A stretch of 64,000 bases of DNA, taken from Kalmusia sp. IMI 367209. Taxonomy: Eukaryota > Ascomycota > Dothideomycetes > Pleosporales > Didymosphaeriaceae. Shown here piece by piece: positions 46,981 through 58,283 of the stretch (positions within the stretch are counted from its first letter, which is position 1; each line of letters starts with the position of its first letter). Location: the NCBI GenBank assembly GCA_027946365.1, contig JAPEUQ010000001.1, positions 2,790,001 through 2,854,000 of the forward strand. Reading direction: 5' to 3'. Made by a program: the position numbers and the translations under genes. A model generated the notes under the pieces. It worked only from the letters and a program-made list of their open reading frames with translations, made no database searches and had not been told where the DNA came from.

Positions 46981-47972
46981 TCATTTCCCTTTCGGTTTCT
47001 TGATGATAACCTTGTCATTCTCCGCCAAATCCCACCCCACCCCATCCGCCCTCAATTCTCCCACCCTCTCTCCGTAACCTCTCCACAAATCCCCTATCCG
47101 CACTCAAATACCCCCTGCCTAAACATTTTAACGCATGCACCCTGACCCCCTGTGCCGCGAACTCCATCACACTTCTCTGGTACCCATCAACAGCCCTCCG
47201 CATCTTCCAAAATACAACGTAATTATCCGCTACCAGCGCCTTCAGCACCAACTCCACTCTCCTGTCTTTATACCCGTACTTCAACCGTGTCTCATGTGCA
47301 AGTGCGAGATTGGATTGTCGGCACGCTTGGTCCAAGATCAGCAGGCCAACGTATTCTTTGAGGTCGGGTGGGCTGAGCGGGGTCGAGACATGTAACACGT
47401 TGAGAATGTAGTGCAAGGCCGGCATGTAGGATTGCCAGTCTTTGCACAGCACCGCGGCGTGCACGCCGAAGAAGTATGCACGGCGGGCGAAGGCGTCTTT
47501 GCGGCTCGTTGCCGTGATGGCCTCGCGCAGTTTGCGGAACGCGCTAAGTACTCTGGCCAAGTCATTCATCGGAGGGCTATTGAACGATTTAGCGGTAGGA
47601 AGCGCGTCGGTGATTTCAGCTATGAGGGGTAGGCCGAGGAATGTGGTGTCTGCGGTCGAGGTGAGTGTCATGGAAGCGAACAGGTCGGCGAGTTGCTTTT
47701 CGTTGATGGCACAGAGGCGCATGTAGCGCTCAAGGATCTTCTGGAAATAGAATTCTTGCGTGCGAAAGTCATTTAGCCTAGCAATGCCCTCGTTAACAGT
47801 GAAGTGCGAAGGATTGAAGGCTGACGTACCGAGTCTCGCCTTTTGAGGGTAGACCGTATAGCTCAAGAGTGTCTGCGGGAGCAGGCTTGAGGCGATCACC
47901 GCGTCTCCAGGCACCGGAGGCGCCTCGACGGCTGGTTGGGCGTATCTGATCGGTGGTGCGGGAGGACATCAT
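46981..47972 (-). CDS. CSN8/PSMD8/eIF3K-like helical-domain protein, apparent C-terminal frameshift
   Basis: Two exons on the minus strand. Exon 1 is 47830..47972 (MMSSRTTDQIRPTSRRG to LYGLPSKGETR). Exon 2 starts at 47777 (RLNDFRTQEFYFQKILERYM). The frame is mostly helical: FAASMTLTS-type linker, LARVLSAFRKLREAI, RRAYFFGVHAAVLCKDW, EYVGLLILDQACRQSNLALA and the winged-helix-like DNYVVFWKMRRAVDGYQRSVME, which resembles the CSN8_PSD8_EIF3K domain. As read, the frame stops at 47015. One base over, the sequence reads GVGWDLAENDKVIIKKPKGK and stops at 46981, which looks like the native strand-rich end. The cellular complex it belongs to cannot be told from this. Confidence 0.6.
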
Positions 47973-48542
47973 CTTGGGTGAGGGTTAGTTGTGACGATAG
48001 GGCTGATTGATGGTAAAGTGGCTTACTCAATGTGTGGTTTTGAGTGCCGAAGGCGGGACCTAGGATGGAAGGAGCATCATCATCATTACTGCATCTGGAA
48101 GTAGAAAGTACTTCCTGAGGAGAACTTCGTGGATGCGGTGCAATGTTTAATAGGAACCTCGCTATGTTCGCCAGACAACATTGACCCCGCGCGGCGATGG
48201 TTCGGTGATAGGGGATAGTAGACCGAGCTTGGTCCATATTTACAGCCTGCTCGTGATACTCAATCGAAGCCGCGGCATTCAAGCCCGCTCGGTAAAACAT
48301 ATGAAAATACGTCTCTTTAACGATGGATTCTGGTAATATGCAAGAGTACGATGTTGATATGACGATGCTCTTCCTCGCAACAAACACCTAATACGGTGTA
48401 GCGTATCGTATCTGGTCTCCCAACGCACGCATTTCCCTGCTCAACCTTCCTCATCCATCTTTTATAAAGATCCACACATCTCACTTTATAGATAGTCATA
48501 CCAGTTTCACTATTTGACGCTAGGATTTTCTTCTTCCCCACT
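47973..48542. promoter_or_regulatory. Divergent promoter region
   Basis: 570 bp between the CSN8-like gene and the PAQR gene. A TATA-like element serves the PAQR gene (listed separately). I saw no other gene. Confidence 0.45.
48463..48469 (+). promoter_or_regulatory. TATA-like element of the PAQR gene
   Basis: TATAAAG lies 74-80 bp upstream of the ATG at 48543. Confidence 0.45.
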
Positions 48543-49541
48543 ATGGACACCGCAAAAAGAGCCGCTAGACAGGTGTCTAAGAGCGAACAGACCCTCGCGA
48601 AGAAGATCGAAGAAAAGCTCACCGTGCTCTGGAACGACCTCCCCTCCTGGCAGCGCGACAACCACTACATAACCTCCGGTTACCGCCCGGCCACAAATTC
48701 TTACCCTAAATCATTTCAATCGATCACCTATCTTCACAACGAAACTGTGAACATCTGGTCCCACCTCATCGGCGCCTTACTAGCCCTATTCGGCTCAGTT
48801 ATCGTTTACTCTGCCCTTTCACCGCGATATCCGTCCGCTACAAGAGAGGATGTTGTGGTATTCAGCTGTTATTTCCTCGGAGCTGTGACATGTCTCGGTA
48901 TGAGCGCAACGTATCATACTATTTCGAACCATAGTCACGAGGTCGCTGTTTGGGGAAATAAGTTGGATTATTTAGGTATTGTGTTTTTGATTTGGGGCAG
49001 CTTCATCCCGGTGCTTTATTATGCGTTTCAGAGCGAGCCGCAGCTTATGAAGACGTATGCTACTATGGTAATGATCTCCATCCAATCTGAATGACATCAT
49101 TGAAGGAGAGCCTAACGGTGTTCATAGATTACTACTTTAGCAGCGGGAACCTCCATCGTAGCCACACATCCCAAGTTCCGCACTCCCGCTTTACGCCCGT
49201 TCCGAGCCCTCATGTTCGTTGCTATGGGTCTTTCAGCTGTGTTTCCCGTCCTTCACGGCATTCGTATCTATGGCCTATCCCAGCTGCGCGAAACTATTGG
49301 TCTTGATTGGATCGTCCTGCAAGGCTTACTCTATATCCTCGGAGCGGGAATCTACGCTGCTAGATTCCCGGAGCGAGTGAGTCCAGGCAAGTTCGATATA
49401 TGGGGGTCATCGCATCAGATTTTTCATATTTTGGTTGTAATGGCTGCGATGGCGCATCTTGTGGGGTTACTTAGGGCGTTCGATTACGAGCATGGGAGGA
49501 GAGAGGGGGTGCGACAGTACTTGTTTCTCAAAGGCTCTTAG
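48543..49541 (+). CDS. PAQR/haemolysin-III family seven-helix membrane protein (Izh-like)
   Basis: Two exons, 48543..49067 and 49128..49541, giving 312 residues. The cytosolic N-terminus leads to ITSGYRPATNSYPKSFQSI and LHNETVNIWSHLIGALLAL, the PAQR entry block. Metal-ligand motifs are SATYHTISNHS (first His) and, at the end, HQIFHILVVMAAMAHLVG (two more His). About seven hydrophobic segments lie between. Joining across the intron gives TMITTLAAGTSIVATHPKF. Fungal members (yeast Izh1-4) are related to adiponectin receptors and affect zinc and sterol/sphingolipid balance; the zinc site and ceramidase-like fold are known for the family. Confidence 0.92.
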
Positions 49542-51801
49542 CAGTGAGAAGTGACTCTACTGGTGCTGTATCTAGTGCTGGTCTTACTTTAGGCATACTA
49601 TCACATGATATAGAACTGATGTTTAGGTCAAAGAAAGGAGGTCTTCTGCCAGTATCTGAGCCGTACAACTTCGTCCTTCTCCTTTGCGGTAGCAAAACAA
49701 AGTGCACGCTAGAAAAAAAATGTGCTTCTCTGTGCTACAAAAGTGGGCGCACGATTTCGCTTTGCGCACTTCTTTAGCCGGAAAAGTCTCCTGTGAAGAC
49801 CAGCTGTCTCGACAAAAACTTGAAGAGATTGACATGATGTCTCCCACCGGAGCTACGATGTATAAAAGGTAACACCACTTCAAGATCACTGAGTTCTTCT
49901 TCTCACGTTGCCTTGTTCAAAACAAGATAATTACATGCATATGGTGTTATACTCGTGGCCATGAAGCAGGAGCCAACAAAACAATGTCTACGACGGCTGC
50001 TCTGAAAAAACGCAATGGAGTGGGCAGATGTGGAGGTTTCTGTAGAGTTTGAAAGGTAAGAAAGTACACGGACGGATTGAGGTACTTCTAGAATAGTCTT
50101 CAAAATAGCGATGAAATTATTCATGCTTGGAGATTTGAGCTGCGTCTACAGACTACAGACATGAAGGATTTTTCAAGCAATATTATATAGGATAGAATGT
50201 CCTCTCTGTTAACCAATTTAAGTGCTCTTCCAAAACGATATACTTGCTGGAAAATGAATCCATGGAAACAAAACTTTATCTCGGAATGGTCTGCAATATG
50301 CTTGTTCTCGTGGAAACTTTCTTTTCCAAGCGTCGTCGCCTTGTTTACGCTCGGGAAGGGCTGAGATTCTCGATTGTTGATCAAGTAAAGTTATTTCTGT
50401 CACGCGGAGACTAACAATGCTAGAAGGTGCGAGCGTGGTGCCTGTCTTGGAGAAAGCGCTATGCTCGTGAAGTATGGGGATGTCTCTGTTGAGCGTAGTC
50501 GGACTTGTCACGATAGAGTTGTTCTGAGGTAAGAATAGCATACATATTAAGCACTTCTCTACAGTATGCAACAAGTCTGTGTAATTATGCGGGTGGCCAA
50601 TCCCACGAGTATACCTTATCAAAATTCCCGCAATGTCATGTTGCATGGGCTGAGTTTCCCTACGAAAGAAAGTAAAGAACTTCTCTGCTCTGTAAGAAAG
50701 ACTTCAAACAAAGATTCATCTTATATTGAAGCCCTGCCGTGAGAAGAGAAAGAATTTATGCTCACTGTCATGTTGGGCGAGTCTAAGCGCTTGGAAGACA
50801 ATCTAGATAGGCGAAAGCACCCACCAACCACGCTATCGCATAGACTTTGGACATTCGATATATTTTCGCAAGAGACACTAAAATATTACTTTAGCACGAA
50901 GTGATGTGGTGCTTAGTTCGCCGCGGTTTGACGCACGCTCTAAAAGTCTCCACACGGATCTATGCCTGTTGCGACTTCTTATGTCGTCAAGCTTTTCAAA
51001 AACGAAAAAGCTTATTCGATATGGTCCATGGTGCGGGAAACCAATTTGCGATGAGAGAGGATATGTCCTTGTGTAGGGGTTTTAAGGTATAGCCATGTAA
51101 AGCCTGTGTTCGCGAATGATATAAAAGAGCTAATTGTGCGGATTTTGAGCACCAAAAGGTATTCTCAAGCATACATGAGAAGACGTATCCTAAGGTTTCC
51201 AACATATCAGAGCCACAGAGTGGAAGCTATACGTTTCATGCTTCGATTTATTCATGATGTTAATACCCGCGAGAGCGAAGGTGGCATCACCTTGTAATGA
51301 TTGGACAAAATCTTCTAGCATGTCTGTAGATCCAAGGCTGTTCATGTATTTCTAACCTAAGTACAGGGAGAATTGGGACTAAATTAAAAGTCGTGCGCAT
51401 CGATTCATGAAGTCAGATTACTAAAGAGCGTAAGAGAAGTGTAGGTGGGCCGACGGCAGCCAACCAGAACGCTCCCATACTTCCCGCCACTAGCACATTT
51501 CTAGCAACTATGTTACAAAGCAGAACGTACATCACCACTACCAATGGAGAGTCGCAGATGTTTTCCGGTTTATTGCCTCTAGAAATCATAGTCGAAGTCA
51601 AGACAAAATCCATTGGCAGCGGTGGTCTAGAAGATGGCGATATGGATCCGCTTATGAAGGATCGAAGAGCTTAAGACCGAGAGAGCGAGCAACAGGAGCA
51701 CAAATATCAGCGTATAGCGAAGTAGATGGACATCAACAACAATCTAAACACTCCCATATCTTTGTCCTTTCCCCGGCACTTACCAAAAATATCACTGCGC
51801 T
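49542..51801. other. AT-rich gene-free stretch
   Basis: About 2.26 kb, the longest clearly AT-leaning gap in the right half. All open frames are short; the largest, 142 codons at 50218..50646 minus, lacks any family pattern. I see no terminal repeats, transposase motif or tRNA by eye. An old repeat-derived or mutated region cannot be excluded. Confidence 0.45.
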
Positions 51802-52717
51802 ATGCTCGTTCTCATCGCAGGCGTCACTGGCAATATCGGCCAACATCTCGCCCGCCATGCCATCGCTAAAGGCCTCATCGTACGTGGGCTCGGTCGTTCT
51901 CCCTCAAAGCTCGACCCCAGCATCAAATTGGAATCCTTCGTCCAATCCAAAAACTACTATGATATCCCCGCTATCGAAGCGGCTGTGAAAGGTGTAGACG
52001 CCATCATCGTGGCCTACATGGGCACCCCTGAGCTGCAAATGGACGGCCAATTGATTCTTCTACGCGCTGCGGAAAGAGCCGGGGTCCGCATTTTCCACGC
52101 GTCAACATGGAACTATGATTTCCGCAAGACGAAGTTCCTCGAACACGAGAGCTACGATCCGTTTGTGGCGTTTCAGAGGATCGTGGAGCTCTCGAGCCCA
52201 ATCAAGCCGCTTTATATGCTTACTGGGGTGTTAGCTGAAGTACTCTTTAGCCTTGAGGGTCGCGCGGACTTCAGCCCTAAGAAATGGTGGGGTCTTCGAC
52301 CCGAAAGAGAAGTGCTTCGAATATTATGGCACGGGGCATGAGAAGTATCAGTGGACGACCGAAGAAGATGCTGCGAAGTTTAGCATTGAGCTTATCATGT
52401 CTAAGGAAGCGCAGTCTGGGAATGGTGGATTCTTTAGTGCTTGGTCAGGTGAGCACAACGTATTAGAAATCGCCGAAGTATATAAGAAATTGCATGGTAG
52501 ACCAATCAAATTGCAGAATATGGGTACTGTAGAGGATCTGGAGAAGAAGGCGCTGGCGGCTAGGGCGCAAAGTGTTCCGGCTGGGTTTTGGGGATACATT
52601 GGCGCATTTTACCAGCTGTTCACGATCAACAAGCGGTTCGTACTAACAGACGAGAACCTCTTTCCCAGCGTGGAGAGGACAACTTTAGAAGGGTTCTTCA
52701 AGAGCTCGAATGTATAG
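51802..52717 (+). CDS. NmrA-like NAD(P)-binding protein, apparent frameshift
   Basis: The N-terminal Rossmann motif is MLVLIAGVTGNIGQHLARHA (GxTGxxG), followed by VRGLGRSPSKL, AIEAAVKGVDAIIVAYMG and HASTWNYDFRK, the NmrA/isoflavone-reductase pattern. At 52282..52284 (AAA) the frame is lost. The upstream frame ends at 52341, while the next frame reads NGGVFDPKEKCFEYYGTGHEK and runs through WTTEEDAAKFSIEL to the stop at 52715. Removing one A leaves 915 nt, 304 residues, a normal family size. Such proteins bind NAD(P) and may act as reductases or redox-sensing regulators. No intron signals fit the break. Confidence 0.85.
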
Positions 52718-53055
52718 ATTATGATTATCACGATTGAGGGGTAGCTATATAAATGTAAATCAGGCAAGAAGAGAAGTACTTTCATTTGCGTACTAGAAAA
52801 GCATGTATTTTGTACGATTTAACAGTTTTTCTGAGATGACGACATCGGAAATCTTGCTTTGGCCACAATGTATGCTGCCTATATAGAACAGGAGGGGACA
52901 CCTCTTAGGGACTATATCACACGTTACATTATCAGAGATTACGTAGTACAGAGGTGAGACTATCCACGGTCTTAAATCTTATGACGAGAAGATCATGTAG
53001 TTACATAAGTAGTCAACAAGACATCTGTTTCCCTTCATTTTGACATTGTGTACGT
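52718..53055. other. Convergent intergenic spacer
   Basis: This lies between the 3' ends of the NmrA-like gene and the NLR gene. It is AT-rich; nothing else was recognised. Confidence 0.5.
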
Positions 53056-56000
53056 TTATTTCCAGAAGAAACGCTCAGTATCTGGCCGAAGATAAAGTAC
53101 GATAAGGCTGCTGATAATGCCGATGAACGTCAGAGCCAGTAAATGCAGCAAGCTGTAGTGTCGATCCATTATAGGAATTGATCTTGTAACTAACTCTGAC
53201 TCCACACTGATTTGCTCTGCGAATGTATCATCGTACTGCTCACCGGTCCACTGATTCAGTGCGTTAAGCGACTTCTTTGTATCAGGATGAAGAGCGCCGA
53301 GCGTTCTTTTCCTAAGCTGGAAACATTTCTTTATGAGCGGGACAGATTCATGGTAGCAGCCTGTACTTTGCAGAGTTCGCGCGAGGTTGTGCATACTACT
53401 TAAAGTATGTGGATGCTCTGGCCCTAACACCTTTTTTCTGTTGGCTAAAGCTTTTCGATGCATCGCTTCGGCATCCTTGATCTTGTCTAGAGCCTCTAAA
53501 ACAGAGCCTAGATTGCAAAAGCTGTACAACGTGAAAGGATGCTCTTCTCCAAGCACCTTCACACTATCGGCTAGCACTTGTCTGTGCAGAGACTCTGCCT
53601 CCTCATGCCGCCCTAAAAATGATAGTACAGCTGCAAGATTTCTGGCACACGTCAGCGTCTCTGGGTGTCTTTCACCCAAACGCTTCTTGCTGCCTTCTAG
53701 TGCTCGTCGATGCATCATTTCAGCCTCTTCAAATTTGCCTTGTTTCCCTAATGCTAATCCCAAGTTGTCTAGACTAGCAAGCGTGGACTTGTGGTCTTCT
53801 CCAAGAATCTTCTCTTCTATTTGCAGCGCCTTCCGATGCAGAGTCTCAGCTTCCCTGTACCGGCCCCTTTTATTTAATAATACTCCAAGGTCGTTCATTG
53901 AGATAACAGTAAGTCGATGCTCAAGACCAAGTACCATTTCTTGTAAATGGAGCGCCTGGCGGTGAGCAAGTTCGGCTTTCTCGTAGTCTCCGCGCTCTGA
54001 TAGTATCAATCCTAGGCTGTTGAGGTTCGAGATCGTAAGTGGGTCCTCTGCGCCAAGCACATCGATTTGTCCGTAATATGCTCGCCGGAGTATCGGCTCA
54101 GCCTCCTCATATTTACCACTCAAACGTAACGATTCTGCGAGAGAACTCATGCTAGCGAGTGTTTGTGGGTCTTTTGCACCGAACATGACCTCTCTTACTT
54201 CCAGAGCGCATCTTCCCATCTCTTGGGCTACCTCGTAGTATCCTACAAAGCTTGCATCAATCATTGCTTTAGAAAGAACCGATGCCCAAGCTGCAAGCGC
54301 TTTGTCGCTTGTTGGGCGAGAACTTAATGCAGCTTGAGCGTGCGGAAACAGCGTGCGATTCGTGTTCATGTCCCCATAATCGGTCTTCAAATAGTTTTTG
54401 TCCATAAGTATTGCAAATGTCTCCTTCCAATGGTTCAACTGATGATGCATATCAAGCCATTTGATAGTTGAGAATTGTACTAGTCGATGCATCTGGAAGT
54501 GGCTCCCGTCTATGTCTGTCGCGATCAAAGAAAAGCTCAATAACGTGGTCAGGTCGTCTTCAAAGTCGGATTTGCTTTCACTGTTGCAGTGATGATAGTC
54601 TTTGAGAAGTGCTTCTGGGATCCCTTGTCTATGGAAGAGGCTCATGAGTGATAACAACCGTGTCGCTGAAGGTGTCTCTCTATGTATATACTCGAATGAG
54701 ATCTGCCACGTAGCAATGATAGAATTCGATGCTGCACCGTCTCTGCGAGTATCGCCAAGGTCTACCTTGAGCAGTTTATCTCGGGTGTGATCATCTCTAC
54801 GAAAATCTCGTAAATATTTTGACACAGTCGCCCGTGGAGCTCTTTGACTGATATACGCAGCGGCTTGAGAGACAGCAAGTGGCATGTAATCGAGCGCTTC
54901 CACTAATGCTTTTGCGTCTTCATTTTCTTCCACATTGTCTTTTCCGAGGCTGCTCCTCAGTTGATTTCGAAGCAATGTTAGTGCCTGTTCTTGATTCATT
55001 GGGTAGACTTGAATGATATTCGCATAATCTCCTGTCAGTCGGTAGGCAGAATCTCTGTTTCGCGACGTGATAAGGATTGACCCATGTGATGACTGGGGGA
55101 TCATGTCGAGAAGGGTCGGAGTGGTTCCACTAGCAGGTTCGTCTTCGGAATCTTGACCTCTGGCGGATCTGCTTGTAAAGACTTCTACATCATCTGCATT
55201 ATCAATGATCATTACCCAGTGACCATTGGCATCATCGGACAGCCAGCCGTGGACCAACATCAAGAGATCCGCCTCTGGCAGATCCCACACGGGAAGTTTA
55301 ACTCTTTCGGCAATCTTTCGATACCCTTCAACAAATCGGGCTGTGCTGCTTGCATGTACCCAAAATACCCACGTAGTTGGCGACGATTCTCGCACACGAT
55401 AGGAGTACTCGACGGCGAGCTGGGACTTCCTTATAACGAGTTAGTATTATGAGCCACACGGCTGAAAGGTTTGGGACCGACCCAACACCACCGAGACCAA
55501 CCAATGCTAGTCTAGACGCGGGTTCTTTACTTCTGCGATTTAATTCTGTGAGTATTTGACGATCCACAAAGTGTGGATCGCGCCGAAGTGGAACAGTTGA
55601 AGATGGCTTGGGGCGGGTGGGAGCTCGCTCTGTAACTGTCAGAATGAGAACACTGTTCCCTAGAACGTAGTATTTTACAGACCCGGTATAGACTTCGATG
55701 AGGTGGCAGCATGATAGGTCAGTGTCTGGGTATACCCCCGGATCACTGATGTTATCCTTTCCACCTTCGCATCATACCGAAGGCTCTGGACTGCTTTCCC
55801 GCCTCTTTTGATCCACGAGTCGCCAGATGTGGGCAATGCTTTCGTAATGACATCGTTGAGCAACTTAATTTGTATTGTGCATCCTTCAATAGCGGGGGTA
55901 AGTGCCGCCTCAGATTCATCTCTTATGGATCCAGCTTCAATCGCTGCTTGTGTCTGCTGAAGCGCGTCCAGTAGCACAGGAAGCTCTACTTTGATATGAG

Positions 56001-56127
56001 AGAATGCTTCAGGTATCTCGCCTAGCTGAGATTGATAGTCATCAAGGCGTTTTACAAGACGTGAGCCAAAGTCAACGAGTTGAAGTATATTAGCGGCGAT
56101 CCCAATAACAGCTAGAGCTTCCGCCAT
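53056..56127 (-). CDS. Fungal NLR: SesA-like, NB-ARC, TPR repeats, C-terminal membrane segment
   Basis: Three exons on the minus strand: 55683..56127, 55482..55635 and 53056..55429, giving 990 residues. Residues 1-120 (AVIGIAANILQLVDFGSRLV, FSHIKVELPVLLDALQQT) match the SesA-type N-terminal domain of fungal STAND proteins. The P-loop LALVGLGGVGKSQLAVEYSY (about 191-210) is split by intron 2; Walker B is WVMIIDNADD (about 272), then SILITSRNRD and LDYMPLAVSQAAAYI (GxP-like). Seven 42-residue TPRs (about 610-930) carry LGxxHPxTLxxxxNLG signatures. The last 39 residues contain LLHLLALTFIGIISSLIVLYL, a membrane helix. Such proteins act in non-self recognition and programmed cell death; this role is inferred from architecture. 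Confidence 0.93.
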
Positions 56128-56515
56128 CGCATTGCTAGTGCTCTAATGACAAGCTAGAGCGGGGAAGATGAGGACGATAACGTGAAAAGGGCGTCCCACG
56201 AAACATTGAGAAGGGTGGCGTCAATGGAAAATTGTAGCTTGTGGTAGTGAAGTGCGTTGCCTGCGTGGGCTGAATCAAGCACCAGGCAAACGGCACGTCA
56301 TCAATTTTAGTGGCTGTGCAATATGCGCACTGCCACAAGTCTATTCAACGGACTACATAGTCTAATACTAGTGTGAATTTCGCCAAATGACACCTACTAA
56401 GATAAATGCCCTTCAGATAAATAGAAAGAAATAGTGGAGTTTCATCCTACTGGCATATGCTAAAAAGTCGTGCGAACACACGTTGGATATAAGCAAGAGA
56501 ATCTGCTTTTTTTTT
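56128..56515. other. NLR promoter and 3' flank of the MBOAT gene
   Basis: 388 bp between two minus-strand genes. A run of T at about 56508-56515 adjoins the MBOAT stop codon. Nothing else was seen. Confidence 0.45.
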
Positions 56516-57907
56516 CTAATTCTTTAATGACACCTTCCAGTTCTTCCTCAACATACTCAAAAGACTGAATGGAAGAATACTCGCAACACCTGCTGGAGAT
56601 TGCCTCGCAGCCTGCGGATAGATCCAAGCAGGTCCAGACCACATCATGAACACCGCCACCCAAACATATCCTGCAAACCTTAGACCAATTGACGGCTTAT
56701 CGATCTTGTCTCCCTGTGCTGTCTGATCCTTATTTGCCACCAGGTTGTTCCAGCATGAAGCAACAGTGTCTTCCAGAAGTATCCCAAAAGCCTGCGTGCA
56801 GAAGAATCGGCACACCCCCAGCTCATTCAGTGGCATCCCACTCGACATTCCAGCAACAGTGTGCAAAGCTCCAGAGAGTGCAAACGCGCACACCACAGTA
56901 AGGCGTCTAGCAAGCGGTGATTCTCGCGGAAGATTCAGGACGTCGTGGACAACAGCTGAAGACGGCCCCGTCAATGGCCGGCGGAGGAGCTGGTGCCAAA
57001 ACTTGCTGCTTTATATTAGTATAAGTCAGTACTCGTACGAAGAGTAGACATACCCCCAGACATTTTTCAGAGAATACCCATCGGCAACGGAGCCGAAGGC
57101 CGGGCGCCAATTCTCGACCTTAGAAAGGCCCGACGCGACTGCGACTGCAGTAGAAAAGGACTGGAAGCCTTGAATAATGCAGTAGAAGGTAACAGCAAAA
57201 CCCCCAATTGTGAGAGCCCGACGCTTGATCTCTGCTGTGGTAACACTGCTGAGTCGACTGAAAAGTGGAATCAACTCCGGATTAAACAGTTCATGCGCGT
57301 TTGCTGGTGGTTTCCGAGCAGCCAGCAAATCGAGCAGCAGATAACATGTTACCGCAGCAGCTGTTTGTTGGGCCACGAAACTCCACCGAGATGGGACGTA
57401 GCTAGGATTTGTTTTGGAAAATGGAGGGATGTTCCTGGGTTCTTGGGGCGTTCCGACGCGACGGAAAGACCACATCCAGTTCCAGCCGAACTTGAATCGA
57501 TCAAGCATCGCCACCTGGGAGACCTCATCCCGAAGTGGTTGTTTGATTTTCTTCTGCGCATCTGATTCTGAGCGAGCATTTTCAAAGCTAAGATTTCTGA
57601 CGAGAGCAAGGTCCAGATACTGGAGCAGCAGCGCAAAGCTAAAGCCACCTAACAGAGAAGCCCATCGCGCCCGCATATAGCGAGTCGATGTACGCGCGAT
57701 CAAGTATACACATGTGCCTAACAATGGGACGGTTGCAGGACGCGCTAGAGCATTAGGTGATGTGAAGCCGATGACCGCGGAACTGGCTGCCAATTGGAAG
57801 AGTAGGAGGTGCGGTGGCGGCAGTGCTATCCTGTCAAAGAGTTGGGACACCGTCTGTGTCGCCATGGCTCCTAGGATTGAGGAGGAAAAAGGGTCAATAT
57901 CAGACAA
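56516..57907 (-). CDS. Wax-synthase-like membrane-bound O-acyltransferase
   Basis: Two exons on the minus strand, 57054..57907 and 56516..57005, giving 447 residues. Several hydrophobic segments span the chain (LLLFQLAASSAVIGF, WASLLGGFSFALLLQYLDLALV, AVTCYLLLDLLAA, ALTIGGFAVTFYCIIQGF). The intron joins SLKNVWG to KFWHQLLRRP, matching the FW-(G)-x-x-WHQ block of the MBOAT_2/wax-synthase family. The active-site His lies in SGALHTVAGMSSG (about residue 340). RFKFGWNWMWSFRRVGTP matches the conserved cytosolic loop of fungal homologues. These enzymes move acyl groups onto alcohols or secondary metabolites. No core biosynthetic gene is in view, so the acceptor is unknown. Confidence 0.87.
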
Positions 57908-58283
57908 CGTGGGCGAATAAGGCGTGGGGCGCAGCCAGCTTACTATTCACATCTATTGATGATTGGTTGACTTAGGCATTAAGGCACCCTGCATAAAATG
58001 TCAAATCCTCCCCATGAAAATTGGCAGCGATGGTTTTGGGTCTGCAGAAACTTGGCTACCGAAAATATAACATCAATTTCGCTGTTTTAGGCCGATTTTG
58101 TCTTTTCACAATGATAATCGATTCAGTTCAAAATGGATCGCATACAAGACATCGTGATCATACTTTTTCATGAGCAAATACGCGCAATATTTACATTTTC
58201 ATCATAGGCAAATATATACAAAAGAAGGCATCACTAGCACTACAACACCCGCCCTGGTCTCCACTACGTCTTGAATGAGTCAC
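57908..58283. other. Intergenic spacer
   Basis: This is the promoter of the MBOAT gene and the 3' flank of the pectate lyase gene; AT-rich. Nothing else was seen. Confidence 0.45.

Noticed and set aside
50218..50646. 142-codon minus-strand open frame
   Set aside because: Translation lacks domain features and the region is AT-rich; no supporting promoter or splice structure.
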